A stretch of DNA of 16,180 bases from Firmicutes bacterium UBA1764. GTDB lineage: Bacteria > Bacillota > Clostridia > Peptostreptococcales > Anaerovoracaceae. The notes beneath the pieces are model-generated. The model was not told the DNA's origin, ran no database searches, and saw nothing but the letters and a program-made list of their open reading frames with translations. Numbering within the stretch: the stretch's first letter is position 1; every line of letters starts with the position of its first letter. Shown here one piece after another: positions 13,366-16,180 of the stretch. The translations under genes and the position numbers were made by a program. The stretch covers positions 2,038 through 18,217 of the forward strand of contig DCHA01000063.1 of assembly GCA_002315535.1 (NCBI GenBank), written 5' to 3'.

Positions 13366-14728
13366 ACATATTCACTGCATAGGAATCGGCGGAATAGGAC
13401 TTTCTGCGGTTGCAGACATTTTCCTCTCAAGAGGTTATAAGCTCAGCGGATCAGACATCAAGGAAAGCAATATCATAGAGCAGCTTAGAAGCCTTGGCGC
13501 AGAGATATACATTGGACATGCTGCGGAGAATCTCGGGGACACCGATCTTTTGGTTTATTCAAATGCAGTATCAATGGAGAACCCGGAAATCGTTGAGGCA
13601 AAGAAGCGCAATATTCCATGCATCACCAGAGCAGAAGCTTTAGGAGCTTTGATGGCTGATTATCCTACATCGCTTGCTATTTCGGGAACACATGGAAAGA
13701 CAACAACCACATCCATGATTTCTTTAATTTTGGATGATGCAAAATATGAACCGACAATTTTGGTTGGCGGAATACTCGACAGATTTGGCGGCAACTATAA
13801 GGTTGGTAAGGGTGATTATTTCGTTACTGAGGCTTGTGAATACATGGACAGCTTCCTTTCACTCAGACCTTGGATGGAAGTAATTCTAAATATTGATTCC
13901 GATCACTTGGATTACTTTAAGGATATCGACCACATCACGCGTTCCTTTAAGGAATTCGCTGAAAAGGTTCCTGAAAACGGATATATCATTGCATACGATG
14001 CAAATCCTTTCGTAAAGTCAGTAACAGAGGATCTAAAATGCAGAGTTGTATATTTCGGATTTAATGAGACAAGCAACTTCTATGCAAAGAATATAAAGTT
14101 TAATTCCTTAGGATGCGCAAGCTTTGACCTTTATGAGAACGGAATACTCAGGACAAGCATTCAGCTTGCTATTCCGGGAGAACATAATGTATCAAACAGT
14201 CTTGCCGCAACAGCTGCCTGCGTTGCACTTGGCGTTAGCATTGAGAATATCAAAAAAACTCTGGAAAGCTTCACCGGTACACAAAGACGCTTTGACTTAG
14301 TCGGAAAAACCAAGAGCGGAATAATGATTGTTGATGACTATGCTCATCATCCTACTGAAATTAAAGCAACACTTTCCGCAGCGAAAAATGTTGCTCATAA
14401 TAAGATCTGGTGTCTCTTCCAACCTCACACATATACAAGAACATTGGCACTTTTCGATCAATTCGCAAATGCCTTTGAGGACACTGATAAGTTGATTCTT
14501 GCAGATATTTATGCCGCAAGAGAAAAGAATATTTACAAGATTTCATCAAAGGAGCTTTCTGCTGAAATAAAGAAGCAGCATCCTGAAAAGGATGTTTACT
14601 TCATGCCTGATTTTAACAGCATGGCTGAATTTGTTTATAATAACGCGTCTGAGGGCGATATTGTTATCACCATGGGCGCCGGAGATATATACAAGCTTGG
14701 AGATTTAATTTTAGAAAAGGATAAATAG
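13346..14728 (+). CDS. murC: UDP-N-acetylmuramate-L-alanine ligase
   Basis: A 460-residue Mur ligase of normal MurC length. It joins L-alanine to UDP-N-acetylmuramic acid with ATP, the first amino acid of the peptidoglycan stem, in the cytoplasm. Seen: the N-terminal Rossmann motif HCIGIGGIGLSAVA (UDP binding, residues 9-22), SGSDIKES, the ATP P-loop SGTHGKTTTTSM (113-124), NIDSDHLDYF in the central domain, the GEHNVSNSLAA motif, and the C-terminal DDYAHHPTEIKATL motif that is specific to MurC. All are intact. The ATG lies inside the end of thrC in another frame (20-base overlap), with AAGGA near 13327-13331 as the probable ribosome site. purR follows after 2 bases. In Bacillus murC is not next to purR, but a murC-purR order is seen in some clostridia as far as I recall. 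Confidence 0.96.
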   Translation: MNLKDFKHIHCIGIGGIGLSAVADIFLSRGYKLSGSDIKESNIIEQLRSLGAEIYIGHAAENLGDTDLLVYSNAVSMENPEIVEAKKRNIPCITRAEALGALMADYPTSLAISGTHGKTTTTSMISLILDDAKYEPTILVGGILDRFGGNYKVGKGDYFVTEACEYMDSFLSLRPWMEVILNIDSDHLDYFKDIDHITRSFKEFAEKVPENGYIIAYDANPFVKSVTEDLKCRVVYFGFNETSNFYAKNIKFNSLGCASFDLYENGILRTSIQLAIPGEHNVSNSLAATAACVALGVSIENIKKTLESFTGTQRRFDLVGKTKSGIMIVDDYAHHPTEIKATLSAAKNVAHNKIWCLFQPHTYTRTLALFDQFANAFEDTDKLILADIYAAREKNIYKISSKELSAEIKKQHPEKDVYFMPDFNSMAEFVYNNASEGDIVITMGAGDIYKLGDLILEKDK

Positions 14729-14730
14729 CA

Positions 14731-15534
14731 TTGAAGAGATCTGTACGAAGCTGCATTATGATGCAGGAGCTGATGGCGAATCCCAATAAAGATTTCCCGC
14801 TAAGCTATTTTGCGGGCAAGTTTGATTGCGCTAAATCCAGCATCAGCGAGGATATCAAAATTATCAAGGAGGCAATTGAGCTTCAGGAAGCGGGTATAGT
14901 AGTAACAAGCATTGGTGCTAAAGGTGGTGTCAAGTTTGTTCCAAGTATTTCCGATAAGGAAGCAAATGAATTCCTTGAATATGCCAAGAATCGCTTTGCG
15001 GAAGGAGATCGTGTTTTAGGCTCCGGATTTCTCTTCACTTCGGATATATTATTTGATCCTAAATTTGCCGAAGGTGCGGGAAAGATTTTTGCAAAAAGGT
15101 TTGCAAAGCTTGATGCTGATCTTGTCATCACAATTGAGACAAAGGGTATTGCGGTTGCTGAATATACAGCTCAGTACCTTGGACTTCCTCTTGCGGTAAT
15201 CAGACGAGAGGCTAAGATTTCTGATGGATCAACGGTATCAATCAATTATTTCTCCGGCTCATCTGATCGTATTCAAAAGATGTCTATATCCAAAAGACTC
15301 GTTAAGCCCGGATCAAAGGCAATTATCATAGATGACTTTGTAAGAGGCGGAGGATCAATAAGCGGAATGTGCAATATTCTTGCTGAGTTCCAAAGCGAAG
15401 CCTTGGCGGCCGGAATAGTACTTTCTGTTGATGATGCAAGACATAATATGGTTTCGGATTTCTATCCGTTAATGTTTTTAGACTCAACGGAATTAAAGAA
15501 TGGGCATTGTGTGATTAAAACAAATATTTTATAA
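14731..15534 (+). CDS. purR: Purine operon regulator PurR (Bacillus type)
   Basis: A 267-residue regulator: an N-terminal winged helix (about 1-72, containing FDCAKSSISEDIKIIKEAI) joined to a phosphoribosyltransferase fold (about 75-267) with the PRPP-binding loop AIIIDDFVRGGGS (197-209). Bacillus PurR binds paired PurBoxes at purine genes; PRPP binding releases it, so repression rises when PRPP falls. It is unrelated to the LacI-type PurR of E. coli. The start is a TTG, the only start that gives the expected N terminus (MKRSVRS...), with AAAAGG about 9 bases upstream. It lies 2 bases after murC, so translation is probably coupled. It is slightly shorter than the roughly 285 residues of the Bacillus protein. 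The prs gene downstream makes its effector PRPP. Confidence 0.92.
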   Translation: MKRSVRSCIMMQELMANPNKDFPLSYFAGKFDCAKSSISEDIKIIKEAIELQEAGIVVTSIGAKGGVKFVPSISDKEANEFLEYAKNRFAEGDRVLGSGFLFTSDILFDPKFAEGAGKIFAKRFAKLDADLVITIETKGIAVAEYTAQYLGLPLAVIRREAKISDGSTVSINYFSGSSDRIQKMSISKRLVKPGSKAIIIDDFVRGGGSISGMCNILAEFQSEALAAGIVLSVDDARHNMVSDFYPLMFLDSTELKNGHCVIKTNIL

Positions 15535-15722
15535 CTATTTTGTATCTCATTAACAAAAAATTCTAGCCAAAATTTGTATACAAAATCGAACTACTTAGGT
15601 ATAATTATTTTTGAATAGGAGCGTTGACAGTAGTAAGAACCGCAATTATTCACATAACATTATAATACGGCATAATATAAACACTTGCTTTTGATTAACG
15701 AAAGATATGGTAAAGAAAGATT
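15535..15722 (+). promoter_or_regulatory. Intergenic regulatory region upstream of spoVG
   Basis: A 188-base AT-rich gap, the longest non-coding stretch here except the tRNA region. It holds a perfect 12-base palindrome TTTGTATACAAA (15573-15584), a PurBox-like 13-mer next to it (15582-15594), TATAAT hexamers at 15600-15605 and 15661-15666, and a TTGACA at 15624-15629. None of the TATAAT boxes has a good -35 at 17 bases; TTGTAT is 20 bases from the first. An AGGAG (15617-15621) with GAAC 20 bases on loosely recalls a sigma-H promoter, the class that drives spoVG in Bacillus, but the -10 is off consensus. No hairpin terminator for purR was found. Confidence 0.5.
15582..15594 (+). promoter_or_regulatory. 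PurBox-like site
   Basis: AAAATCGAACTAC matches the Bacillus PurR PurBox consensus AWWWCCGAACWWT at 11 of 13 positions, including CGAAC. It lies right after purR and before spoVG-prs. PurR normally needs two PurBoxes in opposite orientation; I did not find a convincing partner, so this is tentative. Confidence 0.3.
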
Positions 15723-15974
15723 ATGCAGATCACAGACGTTAGAATCCGTAACATGGAAAACGGCGGTAAGATGAAGGCCGTTGCATCTATTACAATTGAT
15801 GATGAATTTGTAGTTCATGACATTAAAATCGTTGAAGGCGACAATGGTCTATTCATTGCGATGCCAAGCAAAAAAATCGGAGAGGAATATAAGGATATAG
15901 CTCATCCTCTCAATATGAAGACTCGTACAATGATTGCTGATACAATCCTTGCGAAGTATAAAGAAACAATATAA
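15723..15974 (+). CDS. spoVG: SpoVG family regulatory protein
   Basis: An 83-residue protein that matches SpoVG along most of its length: MQITDVRIR at the N terminus, GKMKAVASITIDDEFVVHDIKIVEG, GLFIAMPSKK, and DIAHPLN near residues 59-65. SpoVG binds nucleic acids and modulates gene expression, septation and cell-surface properties in Firmicutes; it occurs in non-sporulating species too, so it does not prove sporulation. It lies between purR and prs as in Bacillus, but yabJ (normally before it) and glmU (normally between it and prs) are absent. The ribosome binding site is weak (AAAGA). prs starts 24 bases after its stop. Confidence 0.96.
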   Translation: MQITDVRIRNMENGGKMKAVASITIDDEFVVHDIKIVEGDNGLFIAMPSKKIGEEYKDIAHPLNMKTRTMIADTILAKYKETI

Positions 15975-15998
15975 AAAACACGAAAGGACAATATTGAA

Positions 15999-16180
15999 AT
16001 GGCCAATGATGCTGAGGTAAAGATTTTTACAGGAAACTCCCATCCTGAACTCGCGAAAGAAATAGTTGATATCCTTGGGAAGAAACTTGGATCGGCTGAT
16101 GTTGCACAGTTTAGCGACGGAGAAATCAGTGTAAGTATCAATGAATCAGTCAGAGGAAGAGAAATCTTCATTATTCAACC
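15999..16180 (+). CDS. prs: Ribose-phosphate pyrophosphokinase, N-terminal part (3' end outside window)
   Basis: The first 60 codons of PRPP synthase, which makes PRPP from ribose 5-phosphate and ATP for purine, pyrimidine, histidine and NAD synthesis. Visible residues are typical: KIFTGNSHPELAKEI with the N-terminal nucleotide-binding asparagine and serine, then FSDGEISVSINESVRG and the start of the EIFIIQP strand, as in Bacillus Prs. AAAGGA, about 10 bases before the ATG, sets the start. The frame is open to the end of the window, so the catalytic loop and PRPP motif cannot be checked. It probably shares a transcript with spoVG. Its product is the effector of the PurR encoded upstream. Confidence 0.94.
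   Translation, partial: MANDAEVKIFTGNSHPELAKEIVDILGKKLGSADVAQFSDGEISVSINESVRGREIFIIQ

Noticed and set aside
1..16180. CRISPR arrays, insertion sequences, integrases, toxin-antitoxin pairs or phage genes.
   Set aside because: No spaced short repeats, terminal inverted repeats, transposase motifs or suitable small gene pairs were found; genes are mostly housekeeping.

Overview
The window looks like chromosomal DNA of an anaerobic Firmicute of the class Clostridia. Evidence: moderately low GC, AGGAG-type ribosome binding sites, WhiA and SpoVG, a Bacillus-type PurR, a 2Fe superoxide reductase and a rubrerythrin, and a conserved murC-purR-spoVG-prs neighbourhood. I cannot name the genus from this sequence. 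Genes are packed tightly, with several overlaps, and I see no insertion sequence, phage gene or CRISPR array.

Region 1 (1-3810), rightward: the 3' end of whiA, a 62-residue membrane peptide, a copper-type P1B ATPase, xanthine phosphoribosyltransferase, superoxide reductase and a thioredoxin-fold protein. A strong hairpin terminator at 3775-3809 ends the run. Two proteins here are odd. The P1B ATPase keeps its transmembrane, actuator and phosphorylation motifs but lacks the whole nucleotide-binding domain. The thioredoxin-fold protein has lost both active-site cysteines.

Region 2 (3808-5130), leftward: a secreted transglutaminase-like protein with three C-terminal SLH repeats, probably displayed on the cell wall. 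It shares a short AT-rich intergenic region with rubrerythrin, and that region contains a very good PerR-box match.

Region 3 (5235-9979), rightward: rubrerythrin, then a two-gene amino-acid-type ABC importer. The first transporter gene is a 1034-residue lipoprotein-permease fusion. Its substrate-binding lobes form a tandem array with a 245-residue period, starting and ending on half domains. The second is an ATPase with a C-terminal extension of about 120 residues that resembles a degenerate GHKL (SpoIIAB/RsbW-like) fold. A bidirectional terminator follows.

Region 4 (10063-14728 and on to 15534): a tRNA-Glu(CTC) gene on the minus strand, with a near-consensus promoter, lies divergently next to a glutamyl-tRNA synthetase gene. 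The latter heads a compact run: gltX, thrC, murC, purR.

Region 5 (15535-16180): a 188-base regulatory gap with a PurBox-like site and a palindrome, then spoVG and the start of prs (PRPP synthase, the enzyme making the effector of PurR).

No wholly new multi-gene system is evident. The best candidates for something undescribed are the N-domain-less copper ATPase, the permuted tandem receptor array with its GHKL-tailed ATPase, and the cysteine-less thioredoxin beside superoxide reductase.
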